A stretch of 64,000 nt of DNA from Clostridium magnum DSM 2767 (lineage in GTDB: Bacteria > Bacillota > Clostridia > Clostridiales > Clostridiaceae): positions 1,054,001 through 1,118,000 of the forward strand of contig NZ_LWAE01000001.1 of assembly GCF_001623875.1 (NCBI RefSeq). The letters run 5' to 3'. Made by a program: the position numbers and the translations under genes. Numbering within the stretch: the first letter of the stretch is position 1; every line of letters begins with the position of its first letter. Positions 8,799-17,545 of this stretch are shown here, one piece after another. The notes below the pieces were generated by a model, which had not been told where the DNA came from, made no database searches, and saw only the letters and a program-made list of their open reading frames with translations.

Positions 8799-10107
8799 GA
8801 AATTTTTATGTACAAAATTAGAAATTAAATTAATTTTAAGCATAATATTCTCATTTATAATGGCTTGTATAATCTTTATTTCATTAGAAACTATAGGGGA
8901 AAGTATATTAGATAGTCACTTCAGTAAGAATTATTTTATAAATAACCAAAAAAATCAAGCTATATCCAGTTTTTCTAAATATGTATCAGATAATAAGTTA
9001 AAAATAAATGATCATGATAAAATAACTCAATGGGTTCACAAAGAGAAATATGTGAATCTTTATATCTACAAGGATAGTCAGTTAATTTACAACTCTGATA
9101 TAAATGATTCAACTATCTATTATGGAAAACCTGAGGAAAACCCATTTATGCCTACTGGTTCACTTTATGAGATTAAATTTGCTGACACAGATGCAAAAAT
9201 GTATATGGAGTGCTTTTTTCAATATAAATATTATTACATTGTAAGTATTTTTGATGGTGTAATTGCTTTTTTATGTTTTATAGTAATTATGTTGATTTTT
9301 ATAAAAAGAAAGACTACATACATAGAAATACTTGAGAATGAATTAAAGATATTAGAAGGTGGTAATTTAAGTCATGAAATTACCATTAGTGGAAAAGATG
9401 AACTTGCTTCTTTGGCTCAAGGCATTAATGAGATGAGAAAATCCTTTATCGAACAATTAGATAGTGAAAATAAGGCTTATTTAGCTAATAGTGAGTTGAT
9501 TACTGCAATGTCACATGATTTAAGAACACCTCTTACCGCATTGGTAGGATATTTAGATATCATAGAATACAAAAAGTATAAGACAGATGAAAATTTAAGA
9601 CAGTATATTCATAATAGCAGAGAAAAAGCATATCAAATTAAATATCTTTCGGACAAACTATTTGAATACTTTACAGTGTTTAATACTAATGATGATAATC
9701 TAGAACTGGAAGCCTTTGATGGAAATGAACTTTTAGAACAATTAGTGGGGGAACAAATTTTTATATTAGAAGACAATGGATTTAATTTTCAAATAGATTC
9801 ATGTAATACAACTTTTTGTATAGAAGTAAATTTGATTTCAATACGCAGAGTTTTTGATAATATTTTTTCTAATATTACTAAATATGCAGATAAAATGGTG
9901 CCAATTAAAGTCAAATATTATATACAAAATCAGTTAGTAACTATTTATATTGAAAATAAAATAAATAATAACTTAAAAGCAGTAAACAGCACAGGAATAG
10001 GTCTGAAAACATGTAAAAAAATTATAGAAAGACATAATGGGCAAATTACTGTTGAAAAACAGAAGAATATCTTCTTTGTGCAAATTAGCTTACCTATAAA
10101 GTCGTGA
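8791..10107 (+). CDS. VanS-like membrane sensor histidine kinase
   Basis: The TTG start lies inside the end of the response regulator gene. The 438-residue protein has a membrane segment at ~12-35, an extracytoplasmic sensor of about 115 residues, a second membrane segment at ~150-172 and a HAMP-like linker. The dimerization/phosphoacceptor helix has MSHDLRTPLTALVGY (His near residue 240), and an ATPase domain follows with N-box FDNIFSNITKYAD and G-box GIGLKTCKKIIERH. It should phosphorylate the adjacent regulator. The signal is unknown; neighbouring lipid and membrane genes suggest envelope stress. Confidence 0.9.
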   Translation: MNKKFLCTKLEIKLILSIIFSFIMACIIFISLETIGESILDSHFSKNYFINNQKNQAISSFSKYVSDNKLKINDHDKITQWVHKEKYVNLYIYKDSQLIYNSDINDSTIYYGKPEENPFMPTGSLYEIKFADTDAKMYMECFFQYKYYYIVSIFDGVIAFLCFIVIMLIFIKRKTTYIEILENELKILEGGNLSHEITISGKDELASLAQGINEMRKSFIEQLDSENKAYLANSELITAMSHDLRTPLTALVGYLDIIEYKKYKTDENLRQYIHNSREKAYQIKYLSDKLFEYFTVFNTNDDNLELEAFDGNELLEQLVGEQIFILEDNGFNFQIDSCNTTFCIEVNLISIRRVFDNIFSNITKYADKMVPIKVKYYIQNQLVTIYIENKINNNLKAVNSTGIGLKTCKKIIERHNGQITVEKQKNIFFVQISLPIKS

Positions 10108-10277
10108 AGTGGATAAGCAGAGTTAATTTTAGGATCAATGACAAGAGAAATTCAAGATGAAATAAAATGGTAAATAATGTCTAATAATTGACGTTATTTA
10201 TGAATAATTAAAAAAGGAAGAGATTCGTAACCGTAATATATGGTGAACGACAAATAGTAATTTATGAGGTGATGAAT

Positions 10278-10811
10278 ATGAAACTTACATTGGTTCCACT
10301 TAAAGTAGAAAACATTGCAATGTTTAAACGAGACATGCAAGAGGCATTTCAATATGGATACGAAACGGAATGCGGGTCATCCGATGAATTAATTTTACCA
10401 GAAAAGGACATAGATGATTCACTCAATGCCAATGGTGCTGAAGCGTATCAGGCAATTGTTAACGGTGAGGTTTCCGGTGGAACAGTCATAACTGTTGATA
10501 ACGAAACATATCATAATCATTTGGATTTTCTTTTTGTTAAAGTTGGTTGTCAAGGAACTGGCGTTGGGCAGGCACTTTGGAAGGCAATAGAAAATTTACA
10601 CCCTGAAACAAAGGTATGGGAAACATGTACACCGTATTTTGAAAAGAGGAACATTCATTTCTATGTCAATAAATGTGGTTTTCACATTGTTGAGTTTTAT
10701 AACCCACTCCACCGAGATCCAAATATGCCAGAGACTGTAGGCGGAATGGCAGCTGATGAAGGTGATTATTTCTTTAGATTTGAAAAAAATATGAACAGAA
10801 CTCTTCAATAA
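10278..10811 (+). CDS. GNAT-family N-acetyltransferase
   Basis: ATG 10278 is preferred because GAGGTG at 10266-10271 is then 6 nt away; GTG 10269 and ATG 10272 are too close. The ~178-residue protein has the GNAT beta4-alpha3 acetyl-CoA loop in FLFVKVGCQGTGVGQALWKAIE and the later YVNKCGFHIVEFYNP typical of the C-terminal strand. It transfers an acetyl group from acetyl-CoA to an unknown amine. It stands alone with a terminator behind it. Its base composition is slightly less A/T-rich than its neighbours, which may point to separate transfer. Confidence 0.85.
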   Translation: MKLTLVPLKVENIAMFKRDMQEAFQYGYETECGSSDELILPEKDIDDSLNANGAEAYQAIVNGEVSGGTVITVDNETYHNHLDFLFVKVGCQGTGVGQALWKAIENLHPETKVWETCTPYFEKRNIHFYVNKCGFHIVEFYNPLHRDPNMPETVGGMAADEGDYFFRFEKNMNRTLQ

Positions 10812-10863
10812 ATTCCAAGTTATCGAATAGATTTGATGAAAAGTTTTTAATAAATAACGAACT

Positions 10864-10894
10864 AAAAGGACTGATTTATTGGTCCTTTTAAAAT
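10864..10894 (+). terminator. Intrinsic terminator after the GNAT gene
   Basis: AAAAGGAC 10864-10871 pairs with GTCCTTTT 10882-10889. Confidence 0.75.
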
Positions 10895-10953
10895 ACTATA
10901 TTTTCAGCATTATTCTTAAATATAGCGGTTTATTTTATTAAACTGAATAATAA

Positions 10954-10989
10954 AAGAATAGAATCATAAAAGTATAAGATTCTATTCTT
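10954..10989 (-). terminator. Terminator downstream of the AI-2E gene
   Basis: AAGAATAGAATC 10954-10965 and GATTCTATTCTT 10978-10989 form a perfect 12-bp stem that can work in both directions. It lies just beyond the 3' end of the reverse-strand gene at 11008. Confidence 0.7.
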
Positions 10990-11007
10990 CTGTTTTAAAC
11001 TATAATT

Positions 11008-12003
11008 TTAAATTGACTTTTTAGATATATCTGATATTTTAACATTTAAAATGTCTAGAATAAAAATGAATAACGGTATACCAAGCAATAGGCCCCATAC
11101 TCCCATGAAGTGTTTTCCAACAATTAGTATGATAAATATAAAAAATATAGGTAGTGATGTTTTGTCTGACATTAGTTTTGGATTCAATATATAACTCTCT
11201 AAACAATGGATTAGTGCAATCATTATAATTACAGACACTACTTTAATTAATCCACCAATGTTAAAGGCTATCAGAGAAAGTGGTATTAAAGATACTACAG
11301 TTCCTGCAACAGGTATAAAGCTTAATATAAATATCATAAATCCTAACCCCATCAATTGAGGGAAGTTCATAATCCATAGAAAGATTACAGAAAGAAGGCT
11401 GTTTACTAAAGCTATTAAAAATTGAGCCTGTATTACTTTACCAAAGGAATTTAAAAAATTTGTTCCAAAATACTCAAAATGATTATAAACACAAGATATT
11501 TTACTTGTTTTAAATTTATGTACAAATCTTACTATTTTTTCTTTGTCTAAAACAAAAAACATACTTAACATTAGAGAAATAAATACATTCAAGCTGCCTT
11601 GTACTACATTTTTGCCAATACTTAATATTGTATTCATAAATTTATCATAAGACTTTGCTATATCAATTTGTTCTGTTAAAGAATTTACATATATTGCCCA
11701 TCTATCAGGCAAAGTAATCTTGGATATTTCTTTAAATATTATTTGAGTTTCCTTTATGATTTCAGGAATATATTTATATATGAAAAACCCTATTAGCCCA
11801 ATTATAATAAAATACAAGAAAATTGTTATTATAGCCTTATGTATATGTGTTTTATTTACTATAAACTTTTGTAAATTGTAAATTATATAAGAAAATAAAA
11901 AAGTGAAAAGAACTAAATTGAATAAATCTCTCATAAGGTAGATAATTAACCCTAAAAGTATATATTCAGCTGCGTTTTTTAATATTTGTTTATTTATTTC
12001 CAA
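11008..12003 (-). CDS. AI-2E/PerM-family membrane transporter
   Basis: The 331-residue protein has about eight membrane segments, with paired N-terminal segments, a soluble amphipathic middle section (IIKETQIIFKEISK) and a C-terminal block containing the family pattern GLGFMIFILSFIPVAGTVVSLIPL and PKLMSDKTSLPIF. Members are proposed exporters or sodium/proton antiporters; AI-2 transport is shown only for a few. The start has an AGGAGGAA site. The gene is preceded by the same three-box promoter as VTT-pssA, so the three membrane proteins are probably one regulon. Confidence 0.88.
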   Translation of the reverse strand: MEINKQILKNAAEYILLGLIIYLMRDLFNLVLFTFLFSYIIYNLQKFIVNKTHIHKAIITIFLYFIIIGLIGFFIYKYIPEIIKETQIIFKEISKITLPDRWAIYVNSLTEQIDIAKSYDKFMNTILSIGKNVVQGSLNVFISLMLSMFFVLDKEKIVRFVHKFKTSKISCVYNHFEYFGTNFLNSFGKVIQAQFLIALVNSLLSVIFLWIMNFPQLMGLGFMIFILSFIPVAGTVVSLIPLSLIAFNIGGLIKVVSVIIMIALIHCLESYILNPKLMSDKTSLPIFFIFIILIVGKHFMGVWGLLLGIPLFIFILDILNVKISDISKKSI

Positions 12004-12055
12004 AGAAATTCCTCCTCTTTAGCAGATAATTTAATATTGAATGAATTAAATTTAT

Positions 12056-12107
12056 TTTAATAAAAATATCTTAAGATTAAACTATGATAAATCTTAAGAT
12101 ATCTTAA
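12056..12107 (-). promoter_or_regulatory. Three-box promoter of the AI-2E gene
   Basis: Boxes CTTAAG 12070-12075, CTTAAG 12093-12098 and CTTAA 12103-12107 are spaced 23 and 10 bp, exactly as at 7984-8040. On the reverse strand they are followed by GATATTTTTATTAAAAT, again with TAAAAT as -10. The conserved block is more than 45 bp long between the two loci, far more than a generic promoter would share. Confidence 0.65.
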
Positions 12108-12122
12108 AAATGTGCTGTAGCA

Positions 12123-13970
12123 CTATAAAGCTTTTGCAGTAATACTTCTAGCAAATTGACTATTATATATATCACTATATAAACCATTCTTAGCCAATAA
12201 TTCATCATGGCTTCCTTGTTCAACAATATTACCTTTGTCCATAACCAATATTTTATCTGCATTTTTAATAGTAGATAATCTGTGTGCTATTATGAAACTT
12301 GTTCTTCCCCTCATTAGGTTATCCATAGCATTTTGTATTTCCAATTCTGTACGAGTATCTACACTTGAAGTTGCTTCATCAAGTATTAAAATACAAGGAT
12401 TCGCTAAAATAGCGCGGGCAATGCATAAAAGCTGTTTTTGTCCTTGAGAAATTGAAGAATTTTCATCATTTATAACTGTGTCATAACCATGAGGAAGGGT
12501 TCTTATGAAATAATCAGCGCTTGCAAGTTTGGCAGCTTGGTGAGCTTCTGAAGTAGTAGAAGCTTCTCTGCTGTAGGAAATATTATCTTTAATACTTCCA
12601 TCAAAAAGCCAGGAATCCTGTAACACCATTCCAAATAAAGAACGTAAGTGACCTCTTTTGAGTTTAGTTATATCAATGCCATCAATTTTAATTTTTCCAC
12701 CATTCAATTCATAAAAGCGCATAAGTAAATTTATTAAGGTAGTTTTTCCTGCACCGGTTGGTCCAACTATAGCAACCTTTTGACCTGCTTTTACCTCTAA
12801 ATCTATGCCAGTGAGTATAAGTTCTTTTCCATATCCAAATTTTACATCTTCAAAGCTTATATTACCTTTTGGATTTGATATAGTTTTATAATTTGCAGCA
12901 TCTGGTGTTTCCTCTTCTTCATCCAAAATTTCAAATACACGCTCTAGGGAAGCAATAGCTGCCTGCAGTGAATTTAAAATATATGCTGCTTCAGTTAGTG
13001 GCTCTGATGCTTGATCTACATATTGGAAAAAGGCTTGTATTAGACCTATTGATAATCTACCTTGAATAACGAAAATGGCACCAAGTGCTGCTACTAATAC
13101 GTATCCTATTTGATTCATTAAACGAATTAAAGGATTTATAGCAAAGGTAATAAATTGAGCTTTTTTTTCATCAGAATATAATTTACTATTTGATGTTTCA
13201 ACAGTTTTTGTGGCTTCTTCTTCCATGTTAAAGGTTTTTATTATCATTTGGCCAGTAAAATATTCTTCTATTTGTCCATTAAATCTTCCTAAGGATTCTT
13301 GTCTGTTTGTAAAATATTTAATGCTCTTTTTTCCAATTATGGAGGTAGCTGCAACCCCTAATATAATAGTTAAAAAGGCTATCAATGTTAATATCCAATT
13401 TATTGAAAACATCAGGATGACAGAACCTATAATTGTAAGTACGGCTGTAATAAATTGCATCATTCCTGATTGTAAAGTGTCTGATACTTTTTCCAGATCA
13501 TTTGATATTTTACTTAAAATTTCACCTTTTTTATGAGTATCATAATACTTTAAAGGAATTCTTGAGAGTTTTTCACTTATGTCTTTCCTTATGTTTAATA
13601 CCAGAGTTTGAGCTACAGCGGCCATTACATGCTGCTGTATAAAGTTTGATAAGGAAGATAGTAAATATATAGCTATAAGCAGCAATGAAAGCTCTTTTAT
13701 AACATCAAATTTTATGTTGAAAACACCAGAAAGTGATACATTTTTTATTCCTTCATAGATAACATTAATGGCTTTACTAAAGATCAAAGGGGCAGTCATT
13801 GTAAATACTAAACTAACAACAGCGAAGAAGAGTACAATGATTATTTTCTGCTTTTGATTAAAAAGCAACTTTATCAATCTCTTTAAAGTTTTTTTTGCGT
13901 CCTTGGCTTTTTCTACTGACATTTCAGTATCAAAAGACACTGCCTCTGTTGACTTTTCTTCATTTAGCAT
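12123..13970 (-). CDS. ABC exporter half-transporter, catalytic subunit of a heterodimer
   Basis: The 615-residue protein has six membrane segments (~45-340) and an ATPase domain (~375-610). It carries Walker A GPTGAGKT, Q-loop VLQDSWLF, Walker B LILDEATSSVD and H-loop IIAHRLST, all canonical. Its signature motif is degenerate (SQGQK instead of SGGQ). In heterodimeric exporters such as BmrCD and TM287/288 the degenerate site pairs this kind of signature with the altered Walker B of the partner, exactly what is seen in the neighbouring gene. It overlaps that gene by 7 bp. Likely multidrug or peptide export, driven by the MerR-controlled promoter at 15735-15765. Confidence 0.92.
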   Translation of the reverse strand: MLNEEKSTEAVSFDTEMSVEKAKDAKKTLKRLIKLLFNQKQKIIIVLFFAVVSLVFTMTAPLIFSKAINVIYEGIKNVSLSGVFNIKFDVIKELSLLLIAIYLLSSLSNFIQQHVMAAVAQTLVLNIRKDISEKLSRIPLKYYDTHKKGEILSKISNDLEKVSDTLQSGMMQFITAVLTIIGSVILMFSINWILTLIAFLTIILGVAATSIIGKKSIKYFTNRQESLGRFNGQIEEYFTGQMIIKTFNMEEEATKTVETSNSKLYSDEKKAQFITFAINPLIRLMNQIGYVLVAALGAIFVIQGRLSIGLIQAFFQYVDQASEPLTEAAYILNSLQAAIASLERVFEILDEEEETPDAANYKTISNPKGNISFEDVKFGYGKELILTGIDLEVKAGQKVAIVGPTGAGKTTLINLLMRFYELNGGKIKIDGIDITKLKRGHLRSLFGMVLQDSWLFDGSIKDNISYSREASTTSEAHQAAKLASADYFIRTLPHGYDTVINDENSSISQGQKQLLCIARAILANPCILILDEATSSVDTRTELEIQNAMDNLMRGRTSFIIAHRLSTIKNADKILVMDKGNIVEQGSHDELLAKNGLYSDIYNSQFARSITAKAL

Positions 13971-15694
13971 GCCAGTTCCTCCTCACTTAATTGTGACTTA
14001 GCTATTTTTATATAAATAGGACAATTTTTAACCAATTCACTGTGGGTTCCTATTCCAACTATTTTACCTTCCTCTAAAACTATAATCTGATCTGCTTCCA
14101 TTATTGTACTTATCCTTTGAGCAATAGTTATGACAATTGAATCTTTTACTATTGACTTTAGAGCTTCTCTTAACTTTGCATCTGTTTTATAGTCTAAGGC
14201 AGAAAAACTGTCATCAAATACATATATATCGCTTTTCTTAACTAAGGTTCTTGCTATACATATTCGCTGTCTTTGTCCGCCTGAAAAGTTACTGCCACCT
14301 TGCGCTACAAAGGAATTATAATCACCATTTAATTCTGAGATAAAGTTATCTGCTTGAGCTATTTTAGCTGCATTTTTAATTTCCTTCATAGTTGCATCCT
14401 TTTTACCATGCCTTATATTATTAGCTATGGTTCCACTAAAGAGAAATGATTTTTGAGGTGAAAAACTTATCATATCCCTTAAATTCTCTTGAGAAAACTC
14501 TCTTATATTAATACCATTAATCAAAATTTCTCCACCCTGTATTTCATGTAATCTTGGTATTAATTTACCAATAGTGCTTTTACCTGAACCAGTAGCCCCT
14601 ATAATTGCAGTAGTTTTACCACTTTGACACAGGAAGCTAATATTATTTAAAACAGGTTTTTCAGCATCCCTATAGGAAAAGGTGACATTTCTAAATTCCA
14701 AAGTTTTTCTACCCTTTGGAATAGACTCGGTTGTTTTTTCATCTACTATTTCAGGCTCATATTCTAATACTTCTAATATACGTTTTGAGCACACACTGGC
14801 ACGTGGAACATTAAGCAGTACAATTACAGCCATTACTAAATAAACAAATATTATTATTGAATATTCAATAACAGCCATAATATCACCAAGCAGCATCTTT
14901 CCATTACTTATTCTGATTGATCCAAACCATAAAATAGCTACGGCACAAAGGTTCATTATAACCATTATTCCTGGCATAGCTACAGCTAATATTTTATTCA
15001 TTTTGATATTAACATCAGCATAACTTGTGAAGGTTTCATTTAACAATCTATTTTCATGTTTATCACGATTAAAAGCACGGATAACTCTTATTCCACTTAT
15101 ATACTGGAGAATTTGGGAGTTTATTTTATCCAGCTTTGTTTGCATACTAAGTGATAGATTCATAATTTTTTTGCTTATAATTACATTAAATATTATAAAG
15201 GCAGCTCCTGTTACACATATTACAAGTGCCATATAGATGTCTTTAGACAAGGCAAGGAGCATTCCTATTAAGGTTATAAATGGCACTGGAACAATCATTT
15301 CAAAAAACATATTTACTGTATTTTCAAGTTGATTCACATCACTTGTACATCTTGTAATTAAGGAAGAAGTAGAAAAAGCCTTAAAATCATGTATGGATAA
15401 TTTTTGCACATGTGAAAAGAGTTTATTTCTAATATCCCTTGAAAGTGTAGAGGACAAGTTTGCAGAAAAGTACGTAGAAAGTATTGCTAGTACTCCAGTA
15501 AATATAGCAACAGCTATCATCACTCCACCAGTTTTTAATACGTGAGATATATCACCTTTTATTACTCCAGTATTTATTATGCGTGCAGTCAGTGTTGGAA
15601 GATATAATATACCTACAGTTTTTAAGAGTATAATTATAAATAGCGAAGTCAAAAGTATTTTATTAACTTTAAAATGTTTAAATAACTTTAACAT
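13964..15694 (-). CDS. ABC exporter half-transporter, degenerate-site subunit
   Basis: The 576-residue protein has six membrane segments followed by an ATPase domain with Walker A GATGSGKS, Q-loop SFSPQKSFLF and a canonical signature FSGGQRQR. Two catalytic positions are altered: Walker B ends VFDD (Asp replaces the catalytic Glu) and the H-loop reads ITIAQRIS (Gln replaces His). This is the standard non-hydrolysing subunit of a heterodimeric type IV ABC exporter. It is the first gene of the two-gene operon, about 40 nt downstream of a MerR-type promoter. Confidence 0.92.
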   Translation of the reverse strand: MLKLFKHFKVNKILLTSLFIIILLKTVGILYLPTLTARIINTGVIKGDISHVLKTGGVMIAVAIFTGVLAILSTYFSANLSSTLSRDIRNKLFSHVQKLSIHDFKAFSTSSLITRCTSDVNQLENTVNMFFEMIVPVPFITLIGMLLALSKDIYMALVICVTGAAFIIFNVIISKKIMNLSLSMQTKLDKINSQILQYISGIRVIRAFNRDKHENRLLNETFTSYADVNIKMNKILAVAMPGIMVIMNLCAVAILWFGSIRISNGKMLLGDIMAVIEYSIIIFVYLVMAVIVLLNVPRASVCSKRILEVLEYEPEIVDEKTTESIPKGRKTLEFRNVTFSYRDAEKPVLNNISFLCQSGKTTAIIGATGSGKSTIGKLIPRLHEIQGGEILINGINIREFSQENLRDMISFSPQKSFLFSGTIANNIRHGKKDATMKEIKNAAKIAQADNFISELNGDYNSFVAQGGSNFSGGQRQRICIARTLVKKSDIYVFDDSFSALDYKTDAKLREALKSIVKDSIVITIAQRISTIMEADQIIVLEEGKIVGIGTHSELVKNCPIYIKIAKSQLSEEELAC

Positions 15695-15734
15695 AAAATT
15701 CTCCCTTTACTTGTGATTTTTATTTATAGACCTT

Positions 15735-15765
15735 ATCATAAACTGTCCAGTAACTTGACAGTCAA
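15735..15765 (-). promoter_or_regulatory. MerR-type promoter and operator for the ABC operon
   Basis: On the reverse strand -35 TTGACT (15760-15765) and -10 TATGAT (15735-15740) are separated by 19 bp, the long spacer used by MerR-family activators. Inside the spacer is a dyad, ACTGTC (15742-15747) and GACAGT (15757-15762). The neighbouring divergent gene encodes a MerR protein. This is strong sequence support for drug-induced activation of the exporter by that protein. Confidence 0.75.
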
Positions 15766-15783
15766 TACTTTTCGCAATAGAAT
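15755..15783 (+). promoter_or_regulatory. Promoter of the merR-like gene
   Basis: TTGACA 15755-15760 and TAGAAT 15778-15783 are 17 bp apart and read toward the MerR gene. The -35 overlaps the operator dyad, so the regulator probably represses itself. Confidence 0.6.
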
Positions 15784-15836
15784 ATTTTAAAAAGAAAAAT
15801 ATTATTAAACATTTTGTAAATATAGAGGTGTAGTTT

Positions 15837-16667
15837 GTGAAGGAGTTTATAAGTTCTAAGAAATATTTATCTATAGGTGATTTTTCAAAATTGTCCAGCA
15901 TAGCTAGAAAAAATTTAATATATTATGATGATATAGGAATATTAAAGCCTGTATTTGTGAAAGAAAATGGCTATAGGTATTACTCTTACAATCAATTAGA
16001 TGAAGTAACCATAATTATGGCTTTAAAAGACTTAGGTATTCCATTAAAGGAGATAAAAAATTATATAGAAAATGTATCTCCAGATAATTTTATTGATTTA
16101 ATTAGTATTCAAAAGCAGAAAATATTAGAAGAGCTTAATAGATTAAATCAAATGAATTATATTATAGAACAACGAACTAATAATATTCCTGTAATATCTA
16201 ATATTGATTGTGATAAGATACTTTTAGAAAATTTTAATGAGGAGCTGTTGTTTTTAGGTCCAGAGATAAAATTTGATATTAACAGTTTTGATGAGGATTT
16301 TATTGATTTTCTGGATTATTCAAAGAATAAAAAATTGGTGTATGGCTATCCCTTAGGTGTTTATGTTAATTATGAAGAGGTAGCTAATGATAACATTAAA
16401 ACTTATAGATACTTTTATAAGATTTCTTCTGATATGGATTATGTAGAAAAAATTATAAAACCTGCAGGCCTCTATATTATAGCCTATGACAATAGCTACT
16501 TAGCTGAAGATGCAAAAATTTTTAATAAAATAAATAAGTTTATAGAGGAGAATCATCTTAGTGCTTGTGGAAATGTTTATATAGAAAATATATCAGATGA
16601 GATAATTACTAAAAATCCAGATAAGTATTATTCAAAAATTTCTATACAGGTGGAGAAAGTAGATTAA
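15837..16667 (+). CDS. MerR-family multidrug-responsive activator
   Basis: GTG 15837 has a GAGGTG site 6 nt upstream. The 276-residue protein begins with a MerR winged HTH (YLSIGDFSKLSSIARKNLIYYDDIGILKP, residues ~10-40, then NGYRYYSYNQLDEV). A dimerization coiled coil follows at ~85-125, then an effector-binding domain of the GyrI/BmrR type (~150-275). Such proteins bind lipophilic drugs and activate 19-bp-spacer promoters by untwisting DNA. The divergent ABC operon has precisely such a promoter, so control of the exporter is the most likely job. Confidence 0.88.
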   Translation: MKEFISSKKYLSIGDFSKLSSIARKNLIYYDDIGILKPVFVKENGYRYYSYNQLDEVTIIMALKDLGIPLKEIKNYIENVSPDNFIDLISIQKQKILEELNRLNQMNYIIEQRTNNIPVISNIDCDKILLENFNEELLFLGPEIKFDINSFDEDFIDFLDYSKNKKLVYGYPLGVYVNYEEVANDNIKTYRYFYKISSDMDYVEKIIKPAGLYIIAYDNSYLAEDAKIFNKINKFIEENHLSACGNVYIENISDEIITKNPDKYYSKISIQVEKVD

Positions 16668-16738
16668 TCAAGCAATATAGTTATAACTATTCAATTATTT
16701 TGATATAATAAAAAATCTAGTTGTTACACAATATTCAT

Positions 16739-16776
16739 AATGAACGAAGTATTACAACAGTAACCTATTGTTCATT
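16739..16776. promoter_or_regulatory. Inverted repeat upstream of the broken TetR gene
   Basis: AATGAAC 16739-16745 and GTTCATT 16770-16776 form a dyad 75 bp before the TetR remnant. It may be the old autoregulatory operator. The half-sites are far apart, so this is weak. Confidence 0.25.
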
Positions 16777-16851
16777 AAGAAGTTGCATTAGTATAGTCAT
16801 TTTAGATAAAATTTAAACTTTAGAAAAATAATACGTTAGTGGAGAAGTATT

Positions 16852-17183
16852 ATGAATGGTAACGAAATTTTTGCAGAATCACTTGAAAAATTACTAATGA
16901 AGAAGAATCTTGTGTATTAAAAAATGCTTATGCTAGTAGTGATATTAATGGACTACGTAATTATGATATTTCCATTACAAGAAAAACATATGAGAAATAT
17001 CTGACACTTAAAGGTGCTGACATTGAATCAGAGATAATGCATTTTGCTATTGATATAGCCTCACGGGGCGGTACGGATATGGTTATAGAATGGCTACTTG
17101 GCGGAATGAAAATGGAAAAACAAAAATTGGTATCATTACTACAACAAACATTGCCCAAAGATATTTTAAGATATATTGACTAA
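16852..17183 (+). pseudogene. TetR-family regulator, internally deleted
   Basis: ATG 16852 with a GGAG site opens a frame reading FAESLEKLLMKK, the start of a TetR HTH domain, and stops at 16918-16920. Another frame then reads the C-terminal ligand/dimer domain (NYDISITRKTYEKYLTLKG, MVIEWLLGGMKM, then TLPKDILRYID) to TAA 17181-17183. The recognition helices and the middle of the protein are missing, roughly 100 residues. It is a dead regulator, possibly once paired with a transporter lost from the same place. Confidence 0.65.
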
Positions 17184-17196
17184 AATATTTCAAAAT

Positions 17197-17222
17197 GTCA
17201 CACATGTGTCGTTTTGTGACTT
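17197..17222 (+). terminator. Hairpin after the TetR remnant
   Basis: GTCACA and TGTGAC form a short stem followed by a T-rich tract. It is a plausible weak terminator separating the TetR remnant from the T-box leader. Confidence 0.45.
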
Positions 17223-17279
17223 TATTTTTATATACTTCTAATTTATAATGCAATTAAGCAACTATTCTAAAGGCTTTGA

Positions 17280-17520
17280 AGGGAAGAAGTAGTTCAGTTT
17301 CATGTCTTTCAGAGAGCATCCGTTGGTGGGAGGATGCAGACACACTGATACGAATACATCCTGGAGCCTCAGCCTGAGCATATAGTAGGGTTTGACGGGA
17401 ACGCCCGATAAAGCGTAAGAGTGTGATTGCACTCGTTGAGGGATATTCTGTGAAGAATTTCTAAATCAGAGGTGGTACCGCATGTTTGCCCTCTGCGTCA
17501 GTTTGACGCAGAGGGTTTTT
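17280..17520 (+). ncRNA. T-box leader, tyrosine type
   Basis: The leader has a Stem I region (AGAGAGCATCCGTTGGTGGG and onward) and TAC triplets in the region expected for the specifier loop (about 17351-17365). The T-box bulge AGGTGGTACCGC lies at 17470-17481, followed by a strong terminator at 17489-17520 (CCCTCTGCGTCA/TGACGCAGAGGG then a T run). T-boxes read uncharged tRNA and let transcription continue when the amino acid is short. The downstream gene is a tyrosyl-tRNA synthetase, which agrees with a Tyr specifier. The leader looks intact although its gene is not. Confidence 0.85.
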
Positions 17521-17545
17521 ATTATTTATAGAGGAGGCTATTTCA

